Shown one piece after another: positions 17,692 to 26,816 of a DNA stretch of 64,000 nucleotides. The position numbers and the translations under genes are program-made. The stretch comes from Kiritimatiellaceae bacterium (GTDB taxonomy: Bacteria; Verrucomicrobiota; Kiritimatiellia; Kiritimatiellales; Tichowtungiaceae). Within the stretch, counting starts at the first letter, position 1, and every line of letters begins with the position of its first letter. The DNA lies in NCBI GenBank assembly GCA_013141415.1, contig JABFQY010000003.1:566226-630225 (forward strand). Reading direction: 5' to 3'. The notes under the pieces are model-generated. The model ran no database searches. It was not told where the DNA came from and saw only the letters and a program-made list of their open reading frames with translations.

Positions 17692-17824
17692 TGAAACACC
17701 TTGTTTTAAAGCGCTTTTGTACCCGCAACGGCGGGCTGGCGCAAGTTTCCCGTTCCCAAACATTGAAAAAATCTTCCGCAAAAAAGCGTCACGGAATATG
17801 CAGATGATTTGCTGTAAACGGCTC

Positions 17825-18068
17825 ATGGCCGCCGCATCATCCGCCCAGAATGGATTTCCGCTCAAACAGTTCCTGAGTTTTCTCGGGCCGGGGTTCCTCG
17901 GAGCCGGACGAACAGATCCTCAAGGAAATTGAAACCGGCGACTACGATCTCGTCGCGATGGCCACACACGGCCACAAGTTTCTTGGTGACATTCTTTCCG
18001 GGAGCGTTTCAGAAAGCCTGAAACACAAAATCCGCATTCCGCTGCTGCTTAAATCCGAACCGTCTTAG
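17825..18068 (+). pseudogene. Scar of a metal transporter / universal stress protein gene
   Basis: A plus-strand remnant. From ATG 17825 one frame reads FPLKQFLSFLGPGFLGAG, resembling the N-terminus of Nramp-type metal transporters. At about 17905 the frame shifts and continues as a universal-stress-protein C-terminus: EIETGDYDLVAMATHGHKFL, then LSGSVSESLKHKIRIPLLL, stop at 18066-18068. The simplest reading is a large internal deletion of an Nramp-UspA fusion or of two adjacent genes. The UspA part is convincing (MATHGH and GSVSE motifs); the Nramp part is tentative. The rest of 17692-18080 holds nothing else. Confidence 0.55.
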
Positions 18069-18080
18069 GTTGCGTCACAG

Positions 18081-18857
18081 CTAAAAAACAAACACGGGGC
18101 CGAACATAACCGACGTGTCCTTACTGGTGTTCTGTTCGGTGTATTCGAAGCGCCCCAAAACGCCTACCCGTTTATTGAACATGGCGGTTGCCCACACGCG
18201 AAACGTGCTGTTCAGTGTGCCGTGATCGAGATCGTTCGAAAGATAATACTTGGCATCGGCACCGAGCATCCGCCAGTGCCAGTAGGCTGAAATTCCGTAC
18301 ACGGCAATATCGGAACGGTCTCGATCGGCCTTCAGACCCCAGGCTGGCGGGAATTGGGTGGTCACGGTTTCGGGCGCATATCCGACGTACGGAGTGATTG
18401 ACAAGTGTATCGGGCGGATCCGCCAAACCACACCGACTTTCCCCAATGGTTCACTGATGGTCACTTTGACGGTGCGGGTCTGAATCTGATGCCAGACATA
18501 ACTGCCGCCCAGATACCAGGTCAGGTTCGCTTTTGGATCGCCGTACAGGCTGACCGATGAAATATTTCCCCAGACCTCGCTCTGGTTCACGTCCGTAAAA
18601 AACGTCGTGTTGTTTAATACGAAGCGCGGCGAGGCATACATCACAAAAAGACCGGACTCCGGGCTCATATCGGTCTGTCCGTTTTTTAAATTCTCGTTTG
18701 CAGCGACTCCGAAAAGCGGGCTGACAATCCACGCCGAAGTCGGGTGTGTCGCCGGACTTGCTTCTTCTGCTGGCAGGGCTTTCATCGCGCCCGCCAGTAA
18801 AATAAACAGACTTACGGCAACAACTCTCCGGAAGGGCTTACAAAAAATTATTTTCAT
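18081..18857 (-). CDS. Predicted outer-membrane beta-barrel protein
   Basis: A 258-aa protein I cannot assign to a named family. A signal peptide (MKIIFCKPFRRVVAVSLFILLAG, positive then hydrophobic) precedes alternating amphipathic strands (WYLGGSYVWHQIQ, ITPYVGYAP, AYWHWRMLGADAKYYL) and the chain ends in ...MFGPVFVF, with the terminal Phe typical of outer-membrane barrels. It is the last gene of the flavin electron-transfer operon, 37 bp after the DUF2271/cadherin gene. A second pore or scaffold for the surface flavoprotein is a possible role (inference). Confidence 0.6.
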   Translation of the reverse strand: MKIIFCKPFRRVVAVSLFILLAGAMKALPAEEASPATHPTSAWIVSPLFGVAANENLKNGQTDMSPESGLFVMYASPRFVLNNTTFFTDVNQSEVWGNISSVSLYGDPKANLTWYLGGSYVWHQIQTRTVKVTISEPLGKVGVVWRIRPIHLSITPYVGYAPETVTTQFPPAWGLKADRDRSDIAVYGISAYWHWRMLGADAKYYLSNDLDHGTLNSTFRVWATAMFNKRVGVLGRFEYTEQNTSKDTSVMFGPVFVF

Positions 18858-18894
18858 TCAATCGTTCTGATCCGGAGTTTTATCTGCGTTCAGC

Positions 18895-21114
18895 TTACCG
18901 TTCCAGCCGTACCCGGTAAAATCCGGACCCAGCCTGATTAACAGTTGTTGTATAAACATTCAGCGGCGGCGTGGCAACATTGTTGCTCGTCAACGTGTTC
19001 CATCCGCTGATCAGATTCGACGACATCTGAACCGTGTAAAAGCGGTATTGAACACTGCTCCACCGGATCACCACGTTGGTTCCGCCGGTCAGCTGCGGAA
19101 CATTCACAGCGAACACAGAAGTTTTATTCGTCGGATTGGTACCCGCCATATATTCGGCATAGTTGGACGCACCGTCACCGTCCGGGTCCGCATTGGCATC
19201 GGTGACGCCGTATGCTGACTTCCAGCTGTTCGGAATGCCGTTGCTACTGCTGTCTATGAAGACCAGCGAAATGGATACCGTCGCCGTGTTGCCAATGACC
19301 GTTCCGTCAAAAGCGTTGAACGTGAACGAATCCGAACCGTTCAAACCTCGTACCGGAATATAGGTCAGCGAAGGCGGTGTTCCAACCAGATGCCCGTTCA
19401 CGGGCAGCGAGACAAGGTTGTAAGTCAGCGCGTTGGTTTCAGCATCCGTTGCCGTCAGCGTGACCGACACCGGGATTCCGTCGGTCGCGGTCAGACTCTG
19501 TGCCAGCGCCACCGGCGGGTCGTTGACCGGTGTCACCGTGATCGAAACCGTCGCTGTGTTGCCGGTCAAAACTCCATCGCTGGCCCGGAACGCAAAGCTG
19601 TCCGAACCGTAATAATTCGTCGCCGGAGTGTAGGTGATGGTGTTTGACGAAATCGTGCTGAGTGTCCCAAAGCTTGGAGCCGTCACCACAGCATAAGTCA
19701 CCGCATTGGTTTCGGGATCAATCGCCACCAGCGTAATCACCCTTGCCGTATCTTCCACCACGTTGGTCACACTCTGATTCTGCGACACTGGCGGCAGGTT
19801 ACTGTGTGTTACTGTGATCGAAACCGTTGCCGGAACCGAATCAGTAGAACCGTCGTTGGCTTTAAATGTAAAACTTTCCGCACCATAATAATTGGTCGCC
19901 GGAGTATAAGTGACTGTATTGGACGAAACCGCACCAAGCGTACCGTGTAACGGATTAGCAACAATGGAGTACGTCAGCGCATTGGTTTCAATATCCGTCG
20001 CCACCAACGTGACTACCTTGGCTGTATTCTCAGCCGTCGATGTGCTCTGTCCTTGCGCCACCGGCGGATCGTTGACCGGTGTCACAGCAATCGAAACCGT
20101 GGCGGGCGTGCTGGTCAGACTGGCATCACTCGCCCGAAAAGTGAAACTGTCTGAACCGTAGTAATTCGTCTCGGGCGTATAGATGACGGTATTGGACGAA
20201 ACCGCACCAAGAGTTCCGTGCGCCGGATTACTGACGATAGCATAGGTCAATGCGTTGGTTTCCACATCCGTGGCAACCAGCGTAATCACCTTGGCGGTAT
20301 CTTCCACCACATTGGTCACGCTTTGGTTCTGCGCTACCGGCGGGTCGTTCACCGGCATCACCGTGATCGAAACTGTGGCAGGCGTACTGGTCAAACTGGC
20401 GTCCTTGGCTGTAAAAGTGAAACTGTCCGCGCCATAATAATTGGTTGCCGGCGTGTACGTAATCTGATTGGTGGCTGTAATAGCGCTAAGCGTTCCGTGA
20501 ATCGGACTGGTTGCAATCGCATACGTCAACGTGTTGCTTTGTGCATCCGTAGCGGTAAGCGTGATGGCCTTCGCCGTGTCTTCGGCATTGGTCACACTCT
20601 GACTGTTCGCCACCGGCGCGGTGTTTGCGACAGGTGGAGCGTAGGCAATGGATATATTTTTAAAATAGGTATTTCCAGTATCAGTACGCGTGCCCGCCGC
20701 GCTATTCTTTACAAAATTAAAAGAGTACGCCTGCCGATTGCCATCCGCACATTCCAGCTTGATAAAGTAAGTTCCATCCGGAACAACGTTTCCTAACTTA
20801 TCTTTCAAATCCCAAGTAGCTGTCATCGGGCTTGGCGCGGCATGACTAGAACGTGTGGCACCCATCTTTCCATCAACAGATGCTCCATCGGCAGCATTCC
20901 ACGTGCTCAGAGAAGTTTTCCGCGTTTCTCCGTAGCGAAGAATCGTCTTTACAATCGTACTGTTCGTTTGAGTTACCCATACAGCAACTACGTTTTGCTG
21001 CGCATACTGCCCCCCCGGAGCGGCTGTGTTAAAAGTCATATTGAATTCGGTTGCCGCAAAGGCTCGCCCGCAAACCAGAATTAAGATTATCGAAATTGTC
21101 ACATTTATTTTCAT
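18895..21114 (-). CDS. DUF2271 domain fused to five cadherin-like repeats
   Basis: A 739-aa secreted protein. Signal peptide MKINVTISIILILVCGRAFA; DUF2271-like domain at about 21-160; five tandem cadherin/Ig-like repeats of about 92 residues at about 165-620, each opening PVAxxQS and containing YTPxTNYYGxDSFTF; then a calcium-binding-like DPDGDGASNYAEYMAGTNP segment and a terminal beta domain ending FYRVRLER. The DUF2271 part contains DGKMGAT (81-87), close to the ApbE sequon DxxSGAT, so Thr87 may carry FMN. The small DUF2271 gene of this operon has the exact sequon. The repeats would project the flavin domain from the cell or bind a surface (inference). Repeats are also evident at DNA level. 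Confidence 0.75.
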   Translation of the reverse strand: MKINVTISIILILVCGRAFAATEFNMTFNTAAPGGQYAQQNVVAVWVTQTNSTIVKTILRYGETRKTSLSTWNAADGASVDGKMGATRSSHAAPSPMTATWDLKDKLGNVVPDGTYFIKLECADGNRQAYSFNFVKNSAAGTRTDTGNTYFKNISIAYAPPVANTAPVANSQSVTNAEDTAKAITLTATDAQSNTLTYAIATSPIHGTLSAITATNQITYTPATNYYGADSFTFTAKDASLTSTPATVSITVMPVNDPPVAQNQSVTNVVEDTAKVITLVATDVETNALTYAIVSNPAHGTLGAVSSNTVIYTPETNYYGSDSFTFRASDASLTSTPATVSIAVTPVNDPPVAQGQSTSTAENTAKVVTLVATDIETNALTYSIVANPLHGTLGAVSSNTVTYTPATNYYGAESFTFKANDGSTDSVPATVSITVTHSNLPPVSQNQSVTNVVEDTARVITLVAIDPETNAVTYAVVTAPSFGTLSTISSNTITYTPATNYYGSDSFAFRASDGVLTGNTATVSITVTPVNDPPVALAQSLTATDGIPVSVTLTATDAETNALTYNLVSLPVNGHLVGTPPSLTYIPVRGLNGSDSFTFNAFDGTVIGNTATVSISLVFIDSSSNGIPNSWKSAYGVTDANADPDGDGASNYAEYMAGTNPTNKTSVFAVNVPQLTGGTNVVIRWSSVQYRFYTVQMSSNLISGWNTLTSNNVATPPLNVYTTTVNQAGSGFYRVRLER

Positions 21115-21155
21115 ACTTCACCTGCTGTTATGTCTGTTTAATTCAGTTCTCCAGA

Positions 21156-22403
21156 TTAGAAGAAGATCGAAATATCGAATCCAAAAAGATCCAACTGGTT
21201 GTTTTTGTAGCCGCCAGTAAAGGTCGAGTTGAAGCTGCCGTTAGCAGTGTTACTCAGATAGATACTGTAGGCATGAGTATGGGTGTTATAACGCCAGCCC
21301 GCTGCCATGGATGGCCCATTGCCCGTATCATACCCACTAACTGGAAACGCCATTTCTCCGAAAAGCTGCTGACTTTTCGTCAATGCAAAGCTCAGGCTGA
21401 CTGGAATTGCCATTGTATGACTCGAACCTTCCACGTTACTAAAAGGATCGGAAACTTCGCCCGGATATCTTTTGTTCAGTGCCTTACCATCCTGAAGACT
21501 GTTGGCACCTTCGAAGGTAGACAGCGAAGTATAAAGCAAGCCACTCCCTGCACGAAACCGCCAGAATGATTTTTCAAACAGCAACGCACCATTTCCAGCG
21601 TATTTCGCTTTGCCGTCATCCTGCCAAAAAGCTGTTGTTCCTACCGACAGCGATGCGTCAACACCCTGCTTGTTCTCATCGAGTAGCTTCACCTTTGTCA
21701 TAAAATCCCACAGGTCATAGGATCCTTGTTCGAATGTCACTGGATCCTTTGTATAGTGTTGCCGGCCATTTACGCGCTGCATCATCACATCCCAGTTTTT
21801 TGTAATGCCATAGCCGAACAGGATACCGACTTTCACGCCAGACTCGAGTCCTAGCAGGTCGTTAAAGGGATCCCCGCTCCCTCCTTTTGCAAAAGTTTGA
21901 TTCTGTGACGTATGGGCAAAACGTGCGTAAATGTCGCCCTTCGGAATGGTGGCGGTTTTCGGGAACAGCACGCCTACCGGCGTGCGGCGCATATTTTCAG
22001 TCCACTCATACGTTCCTTCGGGGAGAACTTCGGCAACTTCCTTGCCCTTTACACCCTTGCCATCCGTGGCAACAAACAACTGTTCTTCCAACTCGTTAAT
22101 CCGGGATTTCGAAGTTTTCAGCTCCTGCTGAATCTGTGCTGTGTCAGCGGCAACCATCGGCGCGGTGCTCGCAGTTTTCAGTTGTCCTTCAAGTTCCGCT
22201 ATCCGGCGGCTCTGTTCAGCGGCCTGCGCCTGAACAGCACCCAGCTCGTTTTTGGCGTTTTTCAACGCGGCTTCAAGGCGGGCCACATAGTCGCCCTGCT
22301 CGCCAGCTGAAATCGGTTTGGCATCATCGGCTCTGGCAGAAAAACTCAACAAGCCGGTCAGCAGAACGGCAGCACTTAGGATTTTCAATGTATTTTTCTT
22401 CAT
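21156..22403 (-). CDS. Coiled-coil plus beta-barrel outer-membrane protein
   Basis: A 415-aa outer-membrane protein. Signal peptide MKKNTLKILSAAVLLTGLLSFSARA; a coiled coil at about 35-112 (ARLEAALKNAKNELGAVQAQ and ELKTSKSRINELEEQL); then a barrel domain with GVLFPKTATIPKGDIYARF and FGYGITKNWDVMMQR, ending ...FDISIFF with terminal Phe. It resembles the DUF5777-type barrel group from memory. Its place between the small DUF2271 gene (21 bp upstream) and the DUF2271/cadherin gene (41 bp downstream) suggests it lets redox or assembly partners meet across the outer membrane. That role is inference; the barrel topology is well supported. Confidence 0.72.
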   Translation of the reverse strand: MKKNTLKILSAAVLLTGLLSFSARADDAKPISAGEQGDYVARLEAALKNAKNELGAVQAQAAEQSRRIAELEGQLKTASTAPMVAADTAQIQQELKTSKSRINELEEQLFVATDGKGVKGKEVAEVLPEGTYEWTENMRRTPVGVLFPKTATIPKGDIYARFAHTSQNQTFAKGGSGDPFNDLLGLESGVKVGILFGYGITKNWDVMMQRVNGRQHYTKDPVTFEQGSYDLWDFMTKVKLLDENKQGVDASLSVGTTAFWQDDGKAKYAGNGALLFEKSFWRFRAGSGLLYTSLSTFEGANSLQDGKALNKRYPGEVSDPFSNVEGSSHTMAIPVSLSFALTKSQQLFGEMAFPVSGYDTGNGPSMAAGWRYNTHTHAYSIYLSNTANGSFNSTFTGGYKNNQLDLFGFDISIFF

Positions 22404-22424
22404 GAGTTCTCTTTCTGTTCCGCT

Positions 22425-22931
22425 TTATTTCACTTTAATTTCAACCGACTTCACATAGCCTTCGTCTTCGTGCACGCCGCCGGTATAGCCCGCCGGAAGA
22501 GGAATTTTAAAGTTGCGGTAGTGGCTGCCTTTATCCTTGCGGGATTCGATTCGCAGAACATAGGCGCCGCTCAGCAGATCATGACTGCCGATCTGCGCCG
22601 GAACGCTAAAGGTGCCGGTTTTGTTCCACCGAATGGTCGCGCCGCTCACGGCATCGACGTCAGCGGGCTTTTCTTTGGTCTTGGATTTAAAAAGCCATCC
22701 AAGCATGTCTTTGTAGTACTCTTTCTTTTTGGAAAAAATGTGCAACGTCTGAACAAAATCGCCGGTGTCATTTTCCAGCCAAACCACAATCATCGGCTCA
22801 TCGCCGGTTCCGTTGCGCACCGAAAAAGTCATATCCAGCGTCTTGCCGGCGCTGTCGGCGTACAGAGCGGAAAAAACCGGCAGTGCCGTCAGCAGAGCCA
22901 GCGCCAAAACCATTTTACTTCTTTTCTTCAT
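22425..22931 (-). CDS. Small DUF2271 protein with flavinylation sequon
   Basis: A 168-aa exported protein, probably a periplasmic FMN carrier. Signal peptide MKKRSKMVLALALLTALPVFSALYA is followed by a DUF2271 fold (TLDMTFSVRNGTGDEPMIVV). Residues 93-99 read DAVSGAT, exactly the DxxSGAT sequon modified by ApbE through the threonine (Thr99). A lysine-rich stretch (68-89) lies just before it. Encoded 11 bp after the PepSY reductase and one gene after apbE, so substrate, flavin transferase and electron donor are together. Flavinylation is inferred from motif and context, not shown. Confidence 0.82.
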   Translation of the reverse strand: MKKRSKMVLALALLTALPVFSALYADSAGKTLDMTFSVRNGTGDEPMIVVWLENDTGDFVQTLHIFSKKKEYYKDMLGWLFKSKTKEKPADVDAVSGATIRWNKTGTFSVPAQIGSHDLLSGAYVLRIESRKDKGSHYRNFKIPLPAGYTGGVHEDEGYVKSVEIKVK

Positions 22932-22942
22932 ACCATCCCTTT

Positions 22943-24586
22943 CTATCGGTTAAGCATCATTATCGCCGCAAGAACCACTGAAACAACAACTAAGATTATT
23001 GCCGTGTTGCGCATAACAGGATTTCTGGATTGCACCCCCATTATAATTCCTGTCAGCGTAGCGATAACCATAAAGATACCGGTCAGATCAATCAGCACAC
23101 GTTGTACCGGACTGCTCTTTTTACCCCGGTGAAGCTGAACCAGCGCGGCGGCCAAGCGGTTTTTCGACTGATGAACCTCGTACCGCTTCTGTGTCTTATC
23201 CACCACGACCGCCGTGTTCGCCCAAACCGATTCGACATTAAACTGAATCTTCTCTTTACCGTCCTCCACCGAACCTGCATCCAGTTTCCCAGAATACTTT
23301 CGCGCCAGTTCCTGTGCCAACTGCAATCCAGTCCTGGAGTCCGAATCCGCCGGAAGCACATGGCTTTCCGTCACGGTATAGCTACGATCCGGCAGACTGA
23401 CCGCAACATCAAACCGTCCCCCTGCCATATCTTCGAAACGGATGGACGCCGATTCGTTCTGCAGTGAAAAATCTTTTGCGACTACGCCCGCTGGTAACTT
23501 GGCTTTTAAGTAGCCGCACAGCTCAGCCTGTTCAATCTGAATATTTTCCGGCACTTCAAAGCGGGTTTCTGAATTGAAGAGCGACGGACGGCTTGCCAGA
23601 AATCCGCTGAGTCCGAAGAAAAGAAAAAGAACACTCATCGCCAGCGAGGCGTAGATATGCAAATTCCGCACGCAGGTGCGCCAGAGCAGGCTGGACTCAC
23701 TAGCCCCGGGCGCAGCACCGCTGGCAAAACTCTCCTTGAAAAACAGTTTCGCCGGATGCCTCTTCTTTTTCAGGATGTCCCGCAACCCGTTCATCATCGG
23801 GTCGCTGCCGCAGGTGTACACTTCTGTGTCCTTGGTCAGTGGATAGTTGAGAAAATGATCCGTCACCCGTCCGCGCAATCCGGCCCAGTCGTCATCGGCG
23901 AAATCAAGACAGGTGTACACGTCGAGATTCGGGATTTTCGCCAGCCGGTCGAGATAGAACAGGTCTTTTTCTTTTCGCTGTCCGAAATAGAGAGTCTTCT
24001 TAACGTCCGGACAGCTTTCAATCATCGCCACCAGCGGGGCCACGCCGGTACCGGTGCCTACAAACACCTTGGGATTTTTCGTTTCCTGTAAACAAAAACC
24101 GCCTTTAGGTTCCGTAACCTCTACTTCGCCGCCGACTTCGTAGTTGACGAAAAACGAACTGCCGCGCCCTCCTTGAACCAAAGTCACGCACAGAGTGACG
24201 GTCCCGTCCCGCATATCGACAATCGAATAGGCGCGGTTGAAATAGCCGATATCATCCTTAAAACGCACGGTGACATACTGGCCGGGTTTAAATTCGTTCA
24301 GCGCAGTCTTCAGCCGAACCTCCATCGCCGTATTCGAAACCGGTGTCTTCTCAATAATCAGCGCCTTGTACCAAGAAATCTGCAAGGAAGGATCGTCCCC
24401 TTCCAGTTCGATGGCCTGCACCGGACAGGAATAATAGGCATTAAGCAACTGCTTGTGATGCTTCTCATAGTCGCGTCCGACGGCCTCAGCGTGAACGGTG
24501 TAGGTCAGACGAAAAATCCCTTTGCAGGTCCGTTCACAATTGCCGCACCCGATACAATCCCGATTGCATTTTACGCTATGGATCAT
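22943..24586 (-). CDS. Ferredoxin / FAD-NAD reductase / PepSY membrane fusion protein
   Basis: A 547-aa electron-transfer protein. Cytoplasmic N-terminus: ferredoxin-like 4Fe-4S site (Cys11, 14 and 17 in CIGCGNCERTC, plus Cys54 in YSCPVQAIEL). Next a ferredoxin-NADP-reductase module with FAD motif FNRAYSIVD, nucleotide motif GTGTGVAPLVAM and YTCGSDPMMNGLRDIL. Then a PepSY-associated membrane part: one helix (NLHIYASLAMSVLFLFFGLS), an exposed PepSY domain, and two C-terminal helices. It probably moves electrons from NAD(P)H across the inner membrane. I start at ATG 24586, which overlaps the apbE stop by 4 bp; the frame opens at 24601. Conserved-looking His residues (NLHIYA, QLHRG) might hold haem, but this is not certain. 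Confidence 0.88.
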   Translation of the reverse strand: MIHSVKCNRDCIGCGNCERTCKGIFRLTYTVHAEAVGRDYEKHHKQLLNAYYSCPVQAIELEGDDPSLQISWYKALIIEKTPVSNTAMEVRLKTALNEFKPGQYVTVRFKDDIGYFNRAYSIVDMRDGTVTLCVTLVQGGRGSSFFVNYEVGGEVEVTEPKGGFCLQETKNPKVFVGTGTGVAPLVAMIESCPDVKKTLYFGQRKEKDLFYLDRLAKIPNLDVYTCLDFADDDWAGLRGRVTDHFLNYPLTKDTEVYTCGSDPMMNGLRDILKKKRHPAKLFFKESFASGAAPGASESSLLWRTCVRNLHIYASLAMSVLFLFFGLSGFLASRPSLFNSETRFEVPENIQIEQAELCGYLKAKLPAGVVAKDFSLQNESASIRFEDMAGGRFDVAVSLPDRSYTVTESHVLPADSDSRTGLQLAQELARKYSGKLDAGSVEDGKEKIQFNVESVWANTAVVVDKTQKRYEVHQSKNRLAAALVQLHRGKKSSPVQRVLIDLTGIFMVIATLTGIIMGVQSRNPVMRNTAIILVVVSVVLAAIMMLNR

Positions 24587-25611
24587 TCGAATATCCCCCA
24601 CCCCGGACTTTTCACTTCCTTGATCTGACCGTTCTCACGAATCAGAAACAACGCTTCGCCGCCAAGCGGCTTAATAATTGCAAAAGTTTTTTCAGGGCCA
24701 AGTATGACACCGGTCGTTGACAGCGTGTCGGCCAGCCAGTTCTTCCCGGTTTCCGGAAAGGCGATACTCACCGAGAGAATATCCGTTTTCGCCGTATAGC
24801 CGGTGCGCGGATCCATGATGTGGTAAAATTCTTTTCCGTTGATCATGATCGGCTGTTCATAGTTGCCGCTGGTGGACGCCGAGAGTCCTTTCCCCGGATC
24901 ATGAATTACGCACCACGTGTCGTCGCGGTTTTCCGGATGTTGCACGGCAATTCGGAAAGGCCGGTTCTTCTGTGAAACACCAAAAGCAGCCGTTTCGCCG
25001 CCGATTTGAACCAGCGCGCTCTGCGCTCCGCCCGCTTTCAGCATTTCAATCACATGATCGGCGATGATGCCTTTAACAATGCCGCCGAAATCAAACTGAA
25101 GTCCGGATTTGGAAAGCGTCAGCTGGTTTCCGGTCTGCCCGGTCAGATTCAGTCCACAACGTTCACGGACGGCGGACACCTCGGCATCGGACGGTAAAAC
25201 GCCTCTCTTTGCCGCCTGCTTCCACAGATTGCGAATCGGTGCACAGGAAATATCAAACACGCCTTCACTCAACTGCCAGGACTGCCGGGACTTTTCGAAG
25301 GCTTCCGCCAGCATGGGAGAAAGAGTCACAGTTCCGGCGGCATTCAGATGGTTAATATCCGAAACTTCGCTCCCAGCTTTATAGTCGTTAAATACATTGT
25401 CGATACTTTCCAGATAAGCCCAGACCCGCTTGCTCAGCTCGACATCGCCGGGGTAATAGCGAACCTGAACAGAAATTCCGTAATACAGATCACGAACTTC
25501 CTTATACCAGCCATCTGCCTCCGCCGCCGCGCCTTGTGTTGCGCCGCCGAGCAGAGCCAGTAAAAATCCGGTTAAAATGACTTTGTTTACACGCATTCTG
25601 AATATCTTCAA
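24583..25611 (-). CDS. apbE: FAD:protein FMN transferase (ApbE)
   Basis: Attaches FMN covalently to a threonine or serine of exported proteins. A 342-aa ApbE-family protein with a signal peptide (VILTGFLLALLGGATQGAAA) and the typical blocks QFDFGGIVKGIIADHV, FYHIMDPRTGYTAKT and ADTLSTTGVILG, the last including a metal-binding Asp. It heads the six-gene minus-strand operon and overlaps the reductase gene by 4 bp. The nearest downstream candidates for modification are the two DUF2271 proteins. The 170-bp region to the divergent DAHP synthase gene should hold both promoters; a TATAAT occurs at about 25671-25676. Confidence 0.93.
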   Translation of the reverse strand: MKIFRMRVNKVILTGFLLALLGGATQGAAAEADGWYKEVRDLYYGISVQVRYYPGDVELSKRVWAYLESIDNVFNDYKAGSEVSDINHLNAAGTVTLSPMLAEAFEKSRQSWQLSEGVFDISCAPIRNLWKQAAKRGVLPSDAEVSAVRERCGLNLTGQTGNQLTLSKSGLQFDFGGIVKGIIADHVIEMLKAGGAQSALVQIGGETAAFGVSQKNRPFRIAVQHPENRDDTWCVIHDPGKGLSASTSGNYEQPIMINGKEFYHIMDPRTGYTAKTDILSVSIAFPETGKNWLADTLSTTGVILGPEKTFAIIKPLGGEALFLIRENGQIKEVKSPGWGIFE

Positions 25612-25781
25612 TATCTAAACCATACCATTTCGCTTTCCTATGTCACGTTAGATTTTGATTCGAGTGATAATTTATAATCACAGAGAGCGTTTTCTCTCAA
25701 TTGCGCGAGATACAAGGTCTGGAAAATAAACCAGTACTGCCGGTTTCCAAATGGTTGCAAACACCGCTATACTCCGCGCCG

Positions 25782-26816
25782 ATGAAACCATTTTGCCCCA
25801 TTGAAAATCTGCGCGTCGAGAGCGTCACCCAGCTCATCACGCCGGAAAAACTGAAAAAAGAGCTGCCGTTAACCGACGTGTCGCGGGAAACCGTCACCGC
25901 TGGCCGCGAAGCCATTCGCGCCGTGCTGGAACGGCTTGACCCTCGCCTGCTGGTCATCGTCGGCCCCTGCTCAATTCACGATCCAGACGCCGCGCTCGAC
26001 TACGCCCGCCGCCTCGCCGCGCTCAACGAAAAAGTAAAAGAACGCCACCAGATCGTCATGCGGGTCTATTTTGAAAAACCGCGCACCACCATCGGCTGGA
26101 AAGGCTTCATCAACGATCCGCACCTCGACGATTCCTGTGACATGGAATACGGCCTGCGCGCCGCACGCCAGCTCATGCTCGATATCACCGCGCTGGGTCT
26201 GCCGGTCGCCACCGAATTTCTCGACCCGATTATTCCGCAGTACATTGCCGACCTCGTCAGCTGGGCCGCCATCGGCGCGCGCACCATCGAATCGCAAACG
26301 CACCGCGAAATGACTAGCGGACTTTCCATGCCGGTCGGCCTCAAAAATGCCACCGACGGAAGCGTCCAGCGCGCGATTGATGCCCTGCTCGCCTGCCGTT
26401 CGCCGCACAGCTTCCTCGGCATCGATCAGGACGGCCGCAGCAGTATCGTTAAAACGCGCGGCAATCCCGACACGCATCTGGTACTGCGCGGCGGCGGCGG
26501 AAAAACCAACTACCACGCCGACGAAGTCGCGGCGGCTGCCGAAAAACTGCGCGCCGCCGGACTGCCGGAATTTATGATGGTCGATTGCTCACATGCCAAT
26601 TCCGGAAAAAATCCGGCGCGCCAGTCCGAGGTTTGGAACGAACTGCTCGAACAGCGCAAACAGCCGGACTGTCCCGTCATCGGCGCCATGCTGGAAAGTT
26701 TTATCGAAGCGGGCAGTCAGCCGATCAGCAATCATCTTAAATACGGACAGTCCATCACCGACGCCTGTATCGACTGGGAAACGACAGCGGCCCTGTTGGG
26801 CCAGGTAACGGAGTAA
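25782..26816 (+). CDS. 3-deoxy-7-phosphoheptulonate synthase (class I DAHP synthase)
   Basis: Condenses phosphoenolpyruvate and erythrose 4-phosphate, the first step of the shikimate pathway. Class I motifs are present: [59 protein letters not shown] and [11 protein letters not shown]. 344 aa from ATG 25782 ([13 protein letters not shown]), the normal size of the AroF/AroG/AroH group; an upstream extension to 25701 is unlikely. The isozyme type cannot be told from motifs. The stop codon overlaps the next start (TAATG), tying it to the agmatine deiminase gene. Confidence 0.94.
   Translation: MKPFCPIENLRVESVTQLITPEKLKKELPLTDVSRETVTAGREAIRAVLERLDPRLLVIVGPCSIHDPDAALDYARRLAALNEKVKERHQIVMRVYFEKPRTTIGWKGFINDPHLDDSCDMEYGLRAARQLMLDITALGLPVATEFLDPIIPQYIADLVSWAAIGARTIESQTHREMTSGLSMPVGLKNATDGSVQRAIDALLACRSPHSFLGIDQDGRSSIVKTRGNPDTHLVLRGGGGKTNYHADEVAAAAEKLRAAGLPEFMMVDCSHANSGKNPARQSEVWNELLEQRKQPDCPVIGAMLESFIEAGSQPISNHLKYGQSITDACIDWETTAALLGQVTE

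Noticed and set aside
19270..20630. Five tandem about 279-bp repeats considered as a possible CRISPR-like array
   Set aside because: Unit length and open frame show they encode cadherin-like protein repeats; there are no short direct repeats with unique spacers.
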